Positions 55,101 through 63,620 are shown, counted from the first letter of the stretch. The stretch is 64,000 nt of DNA from Flavobacteriales bacterium (GCA_019694795.1 JAIBBF010000013.1:1-64000), one strand, 5' to 3'. Notes: generated by a model from the letters alone, not told the origin. Translations and numbers: made by a program.

Positions 55101-55884
55101 ACCGTAGTAATCCCACACTAAAGACTAACAATATAGAAGCGTAAAACGATCCAACAAATCGCTCAAGATTAATGCATTCTTCCTTTAGGAAACGGACAAG
55201 AAGTACCATTCCTCCCAGTAGCAATACCGCAATAAAATACAAAGCCGAATCGGATCGCGCATCGTTTTCATTGAGCATTATGCCAAATAGAAAATCTCCT
55301 TCTCCCGATTGAATGGAAATTAAATCGTCGGAGGGTTCATCCATTAACATGGCTGTTTCGGGAATACCAAATGCCGGATGAAAAGCATCGGAAAGAAATT
55401 TATTCCGGTTCAGGTAATCGTGACGCAGAAGGTATAGTCCGACAATCGTTCGTTCTTCATCCACCTGTTTGCGAAAATAACGGTACCAACCATTGCGCAA
55501 CTTCAATACACCTTTGTTGCTCATAGAAGCCAGTTGCAAACTATCGGGCAAAGAATGTGCGGTAGTCCAAAATTCTGCTATTCCATTTTTAAAAACGAAA
55601 AGCGATTTGTTATCCTCATTTCCCAGTGATTTCAGCAATAATTCTGAACGCTCAAAAATGGTTTCCGATTTATTTTCATTGAGAATACGCTCCAGTTGAT
55701 TCATGCTGGAACCCAATTCCGCATCCAGATCAACAATGGCGGATTCTACCTGTTCACGCAGCGAATCATGATCCAGCGCAACAAAAGATGATTTGTAGAG
55801 CGAACTTCCTGTCCAAATCATTCCAACGGCTATAATCAAAACCGTGTAACGATGAAAAATGATATTTTTTATTTGCTGCATCAT
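52168..55884 (-). CDS. Very large NtrY-like sensor histidine kinase
   Basis: 1238 residues. An N-terminal membrane helix (12-30), a ~190-residue outer domain, then a block of about eight helices to ~residue 480. A second large outer domain, more helices and a dCACHE-like region follow. After a final helix (LNIFVVLFALSILAALFVSNWI) comes a HAMP domain. The core HisKA region near residue 1030 has VAHEIKNPLTPMRLS, and the ATPase has NNLIKNAIQAIPENK, DNGTGIAPEKI and GMGLGLAMVKNIVE. Domain order resembles NtrY-type kinases but with far more membrane segments. Its ATG overlaps the upstream gene by four bases. No response regulator is adjacent. Confidence 0.93.
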   Translation of the reverse strand: MMQQIKNIIFHRYTVLIIAVGMIWTGSSLYKSSFVALDHDSLREQVESAIVDLDAELGSSMNQLERILNENKSETIFERSELLLKSLGNEDNKSLFVFKNGIAEFWTTAHSLPDSLQLASMSNKGVLKLRNGWYRYFRKQVDEERTIVGLYLLRHDYLNRNKFLSDAFHPAFGIPETAMLMDEPSDDLISIQSGEGDFLFGIMLNENDARSDSALYFIAVLLLGGMVLLVRFLKEECINLERFVGSFYASILLVFSVGLLRYWSLVMEFPSALYEFELFKPDLFAASFFLPSLGDFLINALLILYVFYFLDARSRAFSYRLAGNQTLATVLSGAMVLLILVYGFIIGVLLKGLIEDSNIEFNINNIFNLSLYSFVGFIIIGLLFFAFYLFCEFAFRTSVSMQTKPRNMFLVVALLAIIDLVIQHIIGQRDLLLILWPVFVLGVLFYVHYYSKTKTVSFNVTVLLLLTFSGFTAHALSKFTSAKEGQNRIVLAEKLATDEDPIVEILYSEMETDLLRSNVLNNAFDSTRNFSKTQFEEELEKKYFSGDWNNFDIQYYLFSSDSTPLGLEGFAPVREFSELDNIILENGVPSKFSGNMNFIYNSVNKLSYVIKLPVSLRNESPKGFLFCELRSKKIPEDIGFPELLMDKGSNKIDVIHQYSYARYVDSVQVNRFGSYRYSLLSSHYPALKSKYEFRKENNYDHLFYQVDDRTMLILSRPEERFINQATSFSYLFTLFCLIVITGFSLKQLSRGITAIHLSLQGKVQFLLVGVLLISLVLFGLGTRYFIADQYQEKNHNIISEKIQSVRIEVTHKLGREQELGKELKNYVGYILDKFSSVFLSDINLYDKDGSLIASSRPKIFQSGLLSSQMNPEAFHQMTHEKNSEFIQDEVIGNMHYLSAYVPLLNDHNELLGYLNLPYFAKQSALETELSSFLVAILNIFVVLFALSILAALFVSNWITKPLRLVQQSLANIQLGKTNKPIAYKGKDEIGSLVEEYNKKVSELEHYAVELAKSERESAWREMAKQVAHEIKNPLTPMRLSIQHMQRSLRPEDPDWNEKLNRFTHTVIEQIDALSNIATEFSNFAKMPKAQEELIDLCTVLNNAVELYKDTPDVQVKIARMDLQQAIIYADKDQMVRVFNNLIKNAIQAIPENKMGKVDVYLKKNEDRFVVEIRDNGTGIAPEKIDKIFTPNFTTKSTGMGLGLAMVKNIVENANGKIWFETSWGTGTGFFVALPVHSA

Positions 55885-56561
55885 TTCACCCGGTGATAAT
55901 ATTCGGGAACATTAAATCCGCCTCCGGATACGAATGTCTGCATTTGAATTTCATTCAGGTTAAGTAAATAAATGGTGCTGCCATTGATGGTTTTTCGGGT
56001 ATAGCCGGGACTGTTTTTTATCAGCAATTCATTCTGTTCGGTTTCATGATCTACGGCGGACCAAATTATGGAGTACTGTTCATTTTCTTTTTTCAACTCA
56101 AGAAGATAAACCGTCCATTTCCCTTTACCGGATCGTGTACTAAAGAAAAATTGTTTATCCTTTCCCTTCAGCACCATGCTATCGCAAAAACGAAAAACCG
56201 TTTGCTCGAATTCGAGTCCGAAAATCAACGTATCGTTTTTCATTACCACTTCAACGGGACGATCGGGATAAACGCCATACAACAAATTATCGCGCAAGTG
56301 CCAATTGTTCTGCGCCATTAATTCCGAGCGTGCAATCACCACAGGTGTGATCAATCGCATGCGGATAGAATCTTTACGGATCATCATGGTAAGCAGGGTA
56401 TCCTTTTTGCTTCGATAGTCGCCCAGCAGCTCGTCGGGGAATTGTTGCAGCGCTTTGGCATTGGAGGGTTGTGCTTGTGTAAAATAAAAGGAACTGCCTT
56501 CCTGAGCGTATCCCTGAAGGAAGCTTCCAAGCGTAACAAGTATCAAAAAAAGTATTCGCAT
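55881..56561 (-). CDS. Secreted hypothetical protein coupled to the large kinase
   Basis: 226 residues; signal peptide MRILFLILVTLGSFLQGYAQ. Mature part is beta-rich (FPDELLGDYRSKKDTLLTMMIRKDSIRM) with no known motif and looks like a lipocalin-like sensor or chaperone, unproven. Its stop overlaps the kinase start as ATGA, so the two are made together, which suggests it contributes to the kinase signal. It is divergent from recJ. Confidence 0.72.
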   Translation of the reverse strand: MRILFLILVTLGSFLQGYAQEGSSFYFTQAQPSNAKALQQFPDELLGDYRSKKDTLLTMMIRKDSIRMRLITPVVIARSELMAQNNWHLRDNLLYGVYPDRPVEVVMKNDTLIFGLEFEQTVFRFCDSMVLKGKDKQFFFSTRSGKGKWTVYLLELKKENEQYSIIWSAVDHETEQNELLIKNSPGYTRKTINGSTIYLLNLNEIQMQTFVSGGGFNVPEYYHRVK

Positions 56562-56578
56562 AAGATCGTTTAGGGTTG

Positions 56579-56601
56579 TACCTTTATCCCATCAAAAGGT
56601 A
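56579..56601. promoter_or_regulatory. Inverted repeat between divergent recJ and kinase operon
   Basis: TACCTTT (56579-56585) and AAAGGTA (56595-56601), nine bases apart. Each half resembles a -7 box on its own strand (TACCTTTA and TACCTTTTG). It may be face-to-face promoter boxes of the divergent genes or an operator. Confidence 0.4.
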
Positions 56602-56613
56602 TTCCATAAAAAT

Positions 56614-58356
56614 ATGCAAAAAAGGTGGGTATTTGCGAAAGCATTGAAAGAAGTTGAGTCGACACAAGCAATTGCGCTTTTAGAGGAGAAATTGCAGGTA
56701 CCTGAGCTGATTGCCCGTTTATTGGTTCGCAGGGGAATTCATAGCTACGAGGAAGCCAAATCTTTTTTCCGTCCATCACCCGGTGAAATGCCCGATCCCT
56801 TTTTGATGAAGGACATGAATAGAGCGGTGGACCGTCTCCAACTTGCTATAGCGAATAAAGAAAACATACTGATTTACGGCGATTATGATGTTGACGGAAC
56901 CAGTTCGGTTGCATTGGTATATGCCTATCTAAGCCGATTTCACGAGAACATCGACTATTACATTCCCGACCGATACGCTGAGGGCTACGGGATTTCAACC
57001 CAAGGGATTGATGCAGCGGAAAATAGTGATGTGAAGCTGATTATTGCATTGGACTGCGGCATAAAATCTATTGACAAAATTCAATACGCCAAAGAAAAAG
57101 GAATCGATTTTATTATTTGCGACCATCACCGTCCCGGTGACGAATTACCGGATGCCGTTGCAGTTTTAGATCCCAAACGTGAGGATTGCGCCTATCCCTA
57201 TAAAGAACTTTGCGGTTGCGGAGTGGGATACAAACTATTGCAGGCCTGGACCAGAAGCACCCAACGAGACGAGAATGTCCTCTTCGAATACATCGACCTT
57301 GTGGCTGTGGCCATTGCTGCAGATATTGTTCCTATTACCGGAGAGAACAGAATATTTACCTATTACGGATTAAAAAAAATCAATGAATCGCCAGCGCATT
57401 GGGTAAAAGCCATTTTGCTTTTATCAGGAAAAACATTGCCGCTCGATATTTCTAATCTCGTATTTATAATTGCACCACGCATCAACGCAGCAGGAAGAAT
57501 CGACTCAGGAAAAAATGCAGTTCGTTTACTTACCTCACAGAGTGAAAAAGAAGCACTGGAATGCGCCTCGCAAATTGACCAGAACAATGATGAACGAAAA
57601 CATCTGGACAAAGAAATTACACGCCACGCATTGGAGTTAATTGAAGCGAATGAACAATTAAAAGTTGCCAAAACCACTGTATTATTTCACGACAGCTGGC
57701 ATAAAGGAGTGGTAGGCATTGTGGCTTCACGTTTAACCGATACCTATTATCGTCCCACAATCCTCCTTACCAACAACAATGGAAAACTAACGGGATCTGC
57801 CCGCTCGGTGCGCGATTTTGATGTGTACGACGCCATTGAAGCGTGTAGTCATTTACTGGAGCAATTCGGGGGACATAAATATGCCGCAGGCTTAACCTTA
57901 TCGATTGAAAATTTTGAAGCATTCCGTGATGCGTTCGAAAAACAAGTGGCAGCTACCATTCCGGATGAACTTTTGATTCCTGCCATTGAAATTGAAGAAG
58001 AAATAAGTTTTGAATTACTTCGCAAATCGAAACAGGAAGAACTTCCGCGCTTTTATAGAATACTTAAACAGTTTTCACCTTTTGGTCCCGGAAATATGAA
58101 CCCTGTATTTGTTGCGAAAGGATTGAAGGATTCCGGACTTGCACGTTGTTTAAAGGATGAGCATTTAAAAATGAGCGTTTATCAGAATGATAAGTCGCTG
58201 CAATTTGATGCCATTGCATTTGGAAAGGGGAATTTATTGAATGAAATTCTGAGTGGTAAAAAATTCGATATGGCCTTTACGCTGGAAGAAAATTACTGGA
58301 ACGGAAAAACTTCTTTGCAGTTAATGGTGAAAGATATCCGAATTACAGAAGAATAG
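56614..58356 (+). CDS. recJ: Single-stranded-DNA-specific exonuclease RecJ
   Basis: 580 residues, normal length. DHH phosphoesterase core: YGDYDVDGTSSVALVYAY (motif I), ALDCGI (motif II), CDHHRPGDELPDA (motif III) and HKGVVGIVASRLTD. DHHA1 domain and an OB-fold follow, then the C-terminal SFELL-type region. A 5'-to-3' nuclease in recombination and mismatch repair. The stop lies two bases before a convergent gene stop; GAAGAATA and TATTCTTC (58348-58367) form a hairpin across both stop regions. Confidence 0.96.
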   Translation: MQKRWVFAKALKEVESTQAIALLEEKLQVPELIARLLVRRGIHSYEEAKSFFRPSPGEMPDPFLMKDMNRAVDRLQLAIANKENILIYGDYDVDGTSSVALVYAYLSRFHENIDYYIPDRYAEGYGISTQGIDAAENSDVKLIIALDCGIKSIDKIQYAKEKGIDFIICDHHRPGDELPDAVAVLDPKREDCAYPYKELCGCGVGYKLLQAWTRSTQRDENVLFEYIDLVAVAIAADIVPITGENRIFTYYGLKKINESPAHWVKAILLLSGKTLPLDISNLVFIIAPRINAAGRIDSGKNAVRLLTSQSEKEALECASQIDQNNDERKHLDKEITRHALELIEANEQLKVAKTTVLFHDSWHKGVVGIVASRLTDTYYRPTILLTNNNGKLTGSARSVRDFDVYDAIEACSHLLEQFGGHKYAAGLTLSIENFEAFRDAFEKQVAATIPDELLIPAIEIEEEISFELLRKSKQEELPRFYRILKQFSPFGPGNMNPVFVAKGLKDSGLARCLKDEHLKMSVYQNDKSLQFDAIAFGKGNLLNEILSGKKFDMAFTLEENYWNGKTSLQLMVKDIRITEE

Positions 58357-58358
58357 GT

Positions 58359-58832
58359 TTATTCTTCAGAAGGCAGTAAATGATCGAAATTTACCGCAGT
58401 ATAAAACCAACACACTTCCGAAACCTCATCGCCATTAAGGGCGCTGTCGCCAAGATCGATGTGCGAACGAAAATCGGTGTATCCCAATTCGGTTTCTTCA
58501 AAATCGAAACCCTGCTCGTCCAATTCGGCAAGTGTTTCTTCCATATCGGCAAAGATCTCCACTTCGGTTTTCCCGATGATTACAATACCATCCAGCACTT
58601 CCACCGATTCCAGTTCATTGTAATCGTTAAATCCTAATCGAATCCAATCTTCTTCATTTCCCAGCAGTTGCTCATAACTATCTTCATTGGCAAATCGACC
58701 CTCGTTTTTTGCTGCATCATAGTGAAGCAGTTTGCGTAAAACATCACGCTTAGTGCCAAAAAACAATTCCAATTGGGCATTATCTACAGAATAAATACCG
58801 GTGTGCTCAACAAATTTCCAGGTCATGACCAT
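58359..58832 (-). CDS. Conserved hypothetical acidic protein
   Basis: 157 residues, strongly acidic, no signal or membrane segment. Start at 58832 (58826 also possible). Residues such as WKFVEHTGIYSVDNAQLELFFGT and the C-terminal HIDLGDSALNGDEVSEVCWFYTAVNFDHL suggest a single alpha/beta domain. I do not recognise the family; size and acidity recall small immunity-type proteins, but there is no toxin nearby. Divergent from the CvfB-like gene. Confidence 0.7.
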   Translation of the reverse strand: MVMTWKFVEHTGIYSVDNAQLELFFGTKRDVLRKLLHYDAAKNEGRFANEDSYEQLLGNEEDWIRLGFNDYNELESVEVLDGIVIIGKTEVEIFADMEETLAELDEQGFDFEETELGYTDFRSHIDLGDSALNGDEVSEVCWFYTAVNFDHLLPSEE

Positions 58833-58861
58833 TATTTTCTGCCAATATAGGCTGCTTATCG

Positions 58862-58869
58862 TACATTTG
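58862..58869 (+). promoter_or_regulatory. Bacteroidota -7 promoter box of the CvfB-like gene
   Basis: TACATTTG, exact TAnnTTTG, 10 bases before the ATG at 58880. The expected leader would be about seven bases. Confidence 0.55.
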
Positions 58870-58879
58870 AAAAAAATAA

Positions 58880-59743
58880 ATGCGCATGTCAGGACTTGGT
58901 CACTATAACGATTTCACCATTCTACGTTTTCTCGAATTTGGAGCCCTGCTGGATGGTGGCGAATGGGGCGAGTTGAAACTGGCCAAACGCTGCATTCCCG
59001 ATGGCGCAAAAGCGGGTGATGCGGTTCGTGTGTTTTTATATACCGACTCCGAAGATCAACCTGCCGTAACCACGGATGCACCATTGTGTGAAGTCGGTGA
59101 TTTTGCCCTGCTGGAATGTTTGGAAGTGAACAACTATGGCGCATTTCTCGATTGGGGCATTCCCAAGGACCTGATGGTTCCTTTTAGAGAGCAAAAACAA
59201 AAAATGGAACCGGGCCGGCAATACATGGTTTACGTGTATGTGGACGAAAGCAGTAAACGTATTGTGGCCTCTTCGAAAATTGAGCGTTTTCTGGACCAAA
59301 CATTTCCCCGCTTTGAAGAAGGTCAGGAAGTAAAAATTAAAATTTGCGGTCAGAACGACCTGGGATATAAAGCCATTATTGAGGGCACGCATAGTGGAAT
59401 TTTATACCGCAATGAAATTTTCCGTAAGCTGCGTATTGGAGAAGAATCTACTGCCTTTGTAAAAAAGGTGAGAGAAGACGATAAAATTGATTTGATACTG
59501 GATCGTCCCGGTCCCAAAAAAGTTGATGCACTCAGTCAGAAAATTCTCGACACACTTGCCGACAGAGGGGGCTTCATCAATGTAACGGATAAAAGTGATC
59601 CTGAATTTATTTCCATGCTTTTCGGTGTAAGTAAAAAAACCTACAAAAAAGCGGCCGGAGCATTATATAAAGCAAGAATGATCCGCATTGAGGATGACGG
59701 CATTTATTTAAACAGCGAAACCCGATCCGGAAGTAAAAAGTAA
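58880..59743 (+). CDS. S1-domain RNA-binding protein, CvfB/YitL family
   Basis: 287 residues. An S1-like region at the start (YNDFTILRFLEFGALLDGGEWGELKL), then two further S1-type barrels (CEVGDFALLECLEVNNYGAFLDWG; GQEVKIKICGQNDLGYKAIIEGTHSGILY). It ends in a winged-helix domain (SDPEFISMLFGVSKKTYKKAAGALYKAR). This is the CvfB (conserved virulence factor B) layout: three S1 domains and a winged helix that bind RNA. Its 3' end overlaps the convergent lipoprotein gene by 36 bases. Confidence 0.92.
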   Translation: MRMSGLGHYNDFTILRFLEFGALLDGGEWGELKLAKRCIPDGAKAGDAVRVFLYTDSEDQPAVTTDAPLCEVGDFALLECLEVNNYGAFLDWGIPKDLMVPFREQKQKMEPGRQYMVYVYVDESSKRIVASSKIERFLDQTFPRFEEGQEVKIKICGQNDLGYKAIIEGTHSGILYRNEIFRKLRIGEESTAFVKKVREDDKIDLILDRPGPKKVDALSQKILDTLADRGGFINVTDKSDPEFISMLFGVSKKTYKKAAGALYKARMIRIEDDGIYLNSETRSGSKK

Positions 59744-60238
59744 GCGAATACAGGGTTTACCGTAACGAATGGATTCATCACTTAAATAAATTTCGAGTCC
59801 CGTTTCGGAATTGATCCACGAAAAAATGCCGGCATCCGAATGAGCTTCACCCTTTTTCAGGGTGATTTGTTTCCGAAAGGATTCCATTATTTCGTTCAGA
59901 AATTCCGGATTATTCGAGAACGCAAGCAAATCCATTTCAGAAATTTCTCCATTCAGCAAGCGAATTGAAAATTCAAAATACGCATTGCTTTGTCCGCACA
60001 TTGGAATGGAGTCGATCGTTTCAACCGGAGTCTCCACCAATGGAAAACCAATTCGGTGTTCCGCTAACTTAACCGATGGGTCTCCCAAGCGCAAACCTAA
60101 AATATCACCATCTGTGGTGGAGAAAAAAAGTTCTGCCACACATTCTTCCGGTTGCAGAAGAAGATCCATCGGATTTTTCTTTTTGCCTTTACAGGATGCC
60201 AGGCAAAGTAAGATCGACAACAACACTAAAATTCTCAT
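59708..60238 (-). CDS. Lipoprotein of unknown function
   Basis: 176 residues from the ATG at 60238 (MRILVLLSILLCLASC). Lipobox LASC (C16) then KGKKKNPMD, a basic start unlike the acidic surface lipoproteins elsewhere here. The rest resembles the GxxLGxPSxxLxEHRxG pattern of a small alpha/beta domain. Not recognised. It overlaps the convergent CvfB-like gene by 36 bases, and the exonuclease gene lies upstream on the same strand. Confidence 0.72.
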   Translation of the reverse strand: MRILVLLSILLCLASCKGKKKNPMDLLLQPEECVAELFFSTTDGDILGLRLGDPSVKLAEHRIGFPLVETPVETIDSIPMCGQSNAYFEFSIRLLNGEISEMDLLAFSNNPEFLNEIMESFRKQITLKKGEAHSDAGIFSWINSETGLEIYLSDESIRYGKPCIRLLFTSGSGFAV

Positions 60239-60273
60239 GCAACAAAACAATAAAAAAGCCGGTGAACGAGCAA

Positions 60274-60957
60274 CTAATTGGAACTAATATTTAATTTTTC
60301 ATATACATCCATCAGTACCTGTACATCAGCTCTGCAATAGGCTGCTATTCCACTGATATTTCCATCTTCCCAATAGGCCTTCGCCACCTGGTCGCCGCTC
60401 ATGGAATGTTTGGGCGATTCCAGATCGAAAACATGGGCCAATAACTCGAGCGAAGTAAAATGCTTGTAGTCGCCAAACTTCCACCAGTCCATCGTATCAA
60501 TATGCTGAATCTCCCATGGTTTTTTATGCTGAAGTTGTAATTCTTCCGGCAATGGAATTCCGCGAATGAGCATCCGGCGCGCTAAAAAGGGGAAGTCAAA
60601 TTCCTTTCCGTTGTGTGCACAAAGTATTGCTCCTTCGGGAAATTCTTCCCGTAAAAAATTTTTGAATTGATAGAGGAGGCGGATTTCATTATGACCATAT
60701 ATCAATTTGCTTTTCCTAGTTTTCGTTTTTCCTCTTCTTCCGTACCAGGCCAATCCGATACAAACCACCCGTGCAAACTCTGCATAAATTCCGGCTTTCT
60801 CGTATAGCTGCTCTACCGAAAGTTCAGAATGTTTTATGGAGGACTTCATTTTTAATTCAAAAAGTCGCTTTCCCTGAGGATCTAGGTCCTTAAAATGATA
60901 AATCAGTGGCACCGTTTCTATATCTAAAAAAAGGATTGCCGATGAAGAATTTCTCAT
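60274..60957 (-). CDS. 3'-5' exonuclease, PolB exonuclease-like
   Basis: 227 residues from ATG 60957. DEDD exonuclease motifs: FLDIETVPLIY (D and E of ExoI), CAHNGKEFDFPFLARRM (ExoII), and AYCRADVQVLMDVY (ExoIII). It belongs to the stand-alone family related to the proofreading domain of family B DNA polymerases; role probably DNA or RNA processing. The minus-strand sequence CTATTTTGCACC lies directly before the ATG, close to the -7 box but one base short. Confidence 0.9.
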   Translation of the reverse strand: MRNSSSAILFLDIETVPLIYHFKDLDPQGKRLFELKMKSSIKHSELSVEQLYEKAGIYAEFARVVCIGLAWYGRRGKTKTRKSKLIYGHNEIRLLYQFKNFLREEFPEGAILCAHNGKEFDFPFLARRMLIRGIPLPEELQLQHKKPWEIQHIDTMDWWKFGDYKHFTSLELLAHVFDLESPKHSMSGDQVAKAYWEDGNISGIAAYCRADVQVLMDVYEKLNISSN

Positions 60958-61079
60958 GGTGCAAAATAGATGCAAATTCGGATTCAATTGAAATCAAAAA
61001 TTCTTCAAATTTTCATTTCGGCAAAGTCCCAGTATTCTTGTAAAATGGAAGGATAATGTTATTTTTATAAAAAATCAGC

Positions 61080-62936
61080 ATGAGAAAGAGTCTCGTTTTA
61101 ATTCTGCTTATCCTATTTGCAGCTTGCGGAAAGCAATTTGATGCCAAGGAATTCTATTCCTATCCCAAAGCAACTTCAGTTTTTAAATCGTTTGATGAAA
61201 ACTATGTGATGCCCGATGGCAAATTCATCGAGTTTCAAAAACGACCTGATGGATATTTTGTGATAGTAAAAAGCCAGAACGATCCCGACAAAATCGAAAA
61301 CGAATACTTGTATTGGTCGAAAAAAACAAACCAATATGAACCATTACCCGCTTCATTTCGAAAATCAGGGGAGTATTATCGTTCGACAGCTATGAGTTAT
61401 TATGCCGGACAAATCTATGCCTTTGATCACTCGCTCTATTATAATTATCCCGAAGCGGCAGATGAAAGTATTGCACAATTAGAAGGCGTTGAAAATCTCG
61501 ACGACACCCTGATGGAAGCTTTGGGTCGTGCCTATTTTTCGAAAGCGGAATCGTTATTAGGTGATAAAAAAGTGGGTAATGAACGAACTTTTTTACGTGC
61601 GGAGAATAAGGACGAATACATTGACATTTGCAAAAAAGAAAACGAAACCTACGAAGTCATCCGTAAACGTAATCCCGAATACGAAGTGTTGGTTGGAAAC
61701 ATCGGAACAAAAATAGCGCATGATAAAGTCACCGCCTGGAGCGAATTAAAAATGGCAGGATTTGATGCGGATGCTGCTGCATTTTTAGAGGATAATATTT
61801 ATAGTAAAGCACTAATTGCCTATGCCAAAAACCTGTTGAATTCTTGTCCGGATAATGCCATCTTATTTACCTTCGGCGATAGCGATACCTTTCCTTTGTG
61901 GTATGTGCAGGAGAAAATAAACTGGAGAAAAGATGTTGCAGTGATCAATACCAGTCTGATTAATCTACCACATTATTTGTTGTACAGCAAAAAACAACAT
62001 CGTTTAAGCACGACGTTGAGTGATGATTTTTATCAGCATCGTTCTTCGGAAGTAGCTTTGTTTAACAATGGCGTTTTTAAGACGAGTCCTCCTGCAGTGC
62101 GGGATGAATTACTATCCATGGAGCAGAATTATAAATCGCTTGGTGAAAATAAAAACGAGTATGTTACCATCCCCGACCGAATAATGGCGCTGTCCAATCC
62201 CAAAGCCCTTCAGGATTCTTCCTATTGGTTTGAGATTAATTTTGATTTTAAGAACCCTTACCTGATGCGTTCTGAAATTTTCCAGCTGGATCTCATTCAA
62301 AATCATTTTTCCGAAAGAGCGATTTGTTTTTCGCAATTGTATCAGAATACCATTTTAAAAGCCTGCGATAGGAAAAATCTAATTGGTATGGTGCAATGCA
62401 TTGATCCAAAAAAACCGGTGCATGAAACAGAAATCGGAAGTTTTTTGATCGATCCTTATTTGAATCACGCTTTGTATAAAGAAAAATTTATTCTTGATTT
62501 TGATCCGGAAGACCTCCAGCGAAACAGTCACTTTCTGGATGCATATTATGTGTTTTACACTCAAACCGCCGAAGCCTATTTAAGCGAGCAAGACAGCAGC
62601 AAAGCTAAAATGCTGATCGAAGAACTTGAACAAAAGATTCCGGTGAAAGAACTAAAAGATGCCGAAATGAGCTGGTTTAGACTTGCAACTTTCTATTTTA
62701 ACATAGGAGAACTCCAAAAATCTTCTGAATATTGCAAAAGCATTTTGAATTCGGTGGAGCGCGCTCTGCAACAACATCTCGCCGAAGATGAAAGTGTGTT
62801 TTACCTGATAAAAAGTGGCATGCTTAAAGATATAATCAGCAAGATCAATCAGAAACAACTGCAATCAAAATATCAGGAACTGGAACAAAACTATTATTCC
62901 AGATATCCCTCCACCATTAACCCTTATTCACTCTAA
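61080..62936 (+). CDS. Lipoprotein with DUF2723-like soluble domain and TPR-like C-terminus
   Basis: 618 residues. Lipobox FAAC (C16), then GKQFDAKEFY. Residues ~245-305 contain NAILFTFGDSDTFPLWYVQ and DVAVINTSLINLPHYLLYS, close to the ...FTNGDNDTFPLWYxQ...NLSLL pattern of the soluble C-terminal half of DUF2723 membrane glycosyltransferase-like proteins. The membrane part is absent. The last ~80 residues are TPR-like helices (FYFNIGELQKSSEYCKSIL). It starts the unit with the Crp/Fnr regulator, whose ATG follows one base after the stop. Function unknown; a glycan-related role is an inference. Confidence 0.75.
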   Translation: MRKSLVLILLILFAACGKQFDAKEFYSYPKATSVFKSFDENYVMPDGKFIEFQKRPDGYFVIVKSQNDPDKIENEYLYWSKKTNQYEPLPASFRKSGEYYRSTAMSYYAGQIYAFDHSLYYNYPEAADESIAQLEGVENLDDTLMEALGRAYFSKAESLLGDKKVGNERTFLRAENKDEYIDICKKENETYEVIRKRNPEYEVLVGNIGTKIAHDKVTAWSELKMAGFDADAAAFLEDNIYSKALIAYAKNLLNSCPDNAILFTFGDSDTFPLWYVQEKINWRKDVAVINTSLINLPHYLLYSKKQHRLSTTLSDDFYQHRSSEVALFNNGVFKTSPPAVRDELLSMEQNYKSLGENKNEYVTIPDRIMALSNPKALQDSSYWFEINFDFKNPYLMRSEIFQLDLIQNHFSERAICFSQLYQNTILKACDRKNLIGMVQCIDPKKPVHETEIGSFLIDPYLNHALYKEKFILDFDPEDLQRNSHFLDAYYVFYTQTAEAYLSEQDSSKAKMLIEELEQKIPVKELKDAEMSWFRLATFYFNIGELQKSSEYCKSILNSVERALQQHLAEDESVFYLIKSGMLKDIISKINQKQLQSKYQELEQNYYSRYPSTINPYSL

Positions 62937-62937
62937 G

Positions 62938-63579
62938 ATGGCCGAAGTATTAGAACAAATTCTACGAACCAGGTTTAAATCGCTCAACGATGAAGCCTTG
63001 ATTCAGGACATTCTCGAAAACGGGAAACTGCATACCTGCAATAAGGAAGAGACTATTATTAGTCCCGGCGCCTACATTAAAATGGTTCCGCTCATTGTGT
63101 ACGGATCCATTCGCATCAGCAGGCTCGACAACGACGGTAAGGAAGTTTATCTCTATCATTTACATCCGGGTCAAACCTGTGCCATATCGCTCAATTGCTG
63201 TATGAGTATGAAGCCTTCCGAAATCACTGCCATTGCCGAAGAAGAAACAGAATTTGTTTCCATCCCGGTGATGCTGCTCGATGAATGGACAGTGAAGCAT
63301 AAGGCCTGGAGAAATTTTATGTTTGAAACCTATCGCGAGCGTTTTCATGAATTGATTGAGACCATCGACAATATTGCATTTCATAAACTGGATGATCGTC
63401 TGGTAAAATTTTTATCCGACCAAAGCAAGGCCAGCAAGAGTAAAACATTAAATCTCACCCATCAGCAAATTGCCAACTCCCTGGGTTCTTCCAGAGAGGT
63501 AATTTCCCGCTTGCTCAAACAACTGGAACGCGATGGAAAAGTGAAGCTCGGCAGGAATGAAGTCAGCCTGCTTTCGTGA
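62938..63579 (+). CDS. Crp/Fnr-family transcriptional regulator
   Basis: 213 residues. Cyclic-nucleotide-binding-like domain (~30-130) with VYGSIRISRLDNDGKEVYLYHL and PGQTCAISLNCCMS. No Cys set of the FNR iron-sulfur type is at the N-terminus, though CISLNCC could matter. C-terminal winged helix with LTHQQIANSLGSSREVISRLLKQLERDG. The recognition helix keeps R-E-x-x-x-R spacing (SREVISR) as in CRP, which reads TGTGA. A TGTGA-N6-TCACT site lies four bases downstream of the gene. One base separates it from the lipoprotein gene. Confidence 0.93.
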   Translation: MAEVLEQILRTRFKSLNDEALIQDILENGKLHTCNKEETIISPGAYIKMVPLIVYGSIRISRLDNDGKEVYLYHLHPGQTCAISLNCCMSMKPSEITAIAEEETEFVSIPVMLLDEWTVKHKAWRNFMFETYRERFHELIETIDNIAFHKLDDRLVKFLSDQSKASKSKTLNLTHQQIANSLGSSREVISRLLKQLERDGKVKLGRNEVSLLS

Positions 63580-63583
63580 TTTG

Positions 63584-63599
63584 TGTGAGAAAAGTCACT
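63584..63599. promoter_or_regulatory. Crp-like operator upstream of the rhodanese gene
   Basis: TGTGA-GAAAAG-TCACT, matching the CRP consensus TGTGA-N6-TCACA at nine of ten defined bases. It lies about 21 bases upstream of the -7 box for the rhodanese gene and directly after the Crp/Fnr gene. Confidence 0.6.
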
Positions 63600-63620
63600 T
63601 CCCCGCTTTTCGATTTGAAC

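Noticed and set aside
59708-59743. 36-base overlap of two convergent genes as a possible frameshift
   Set aside because: Both proteins look complete and the overlap is simple antisense run-on.
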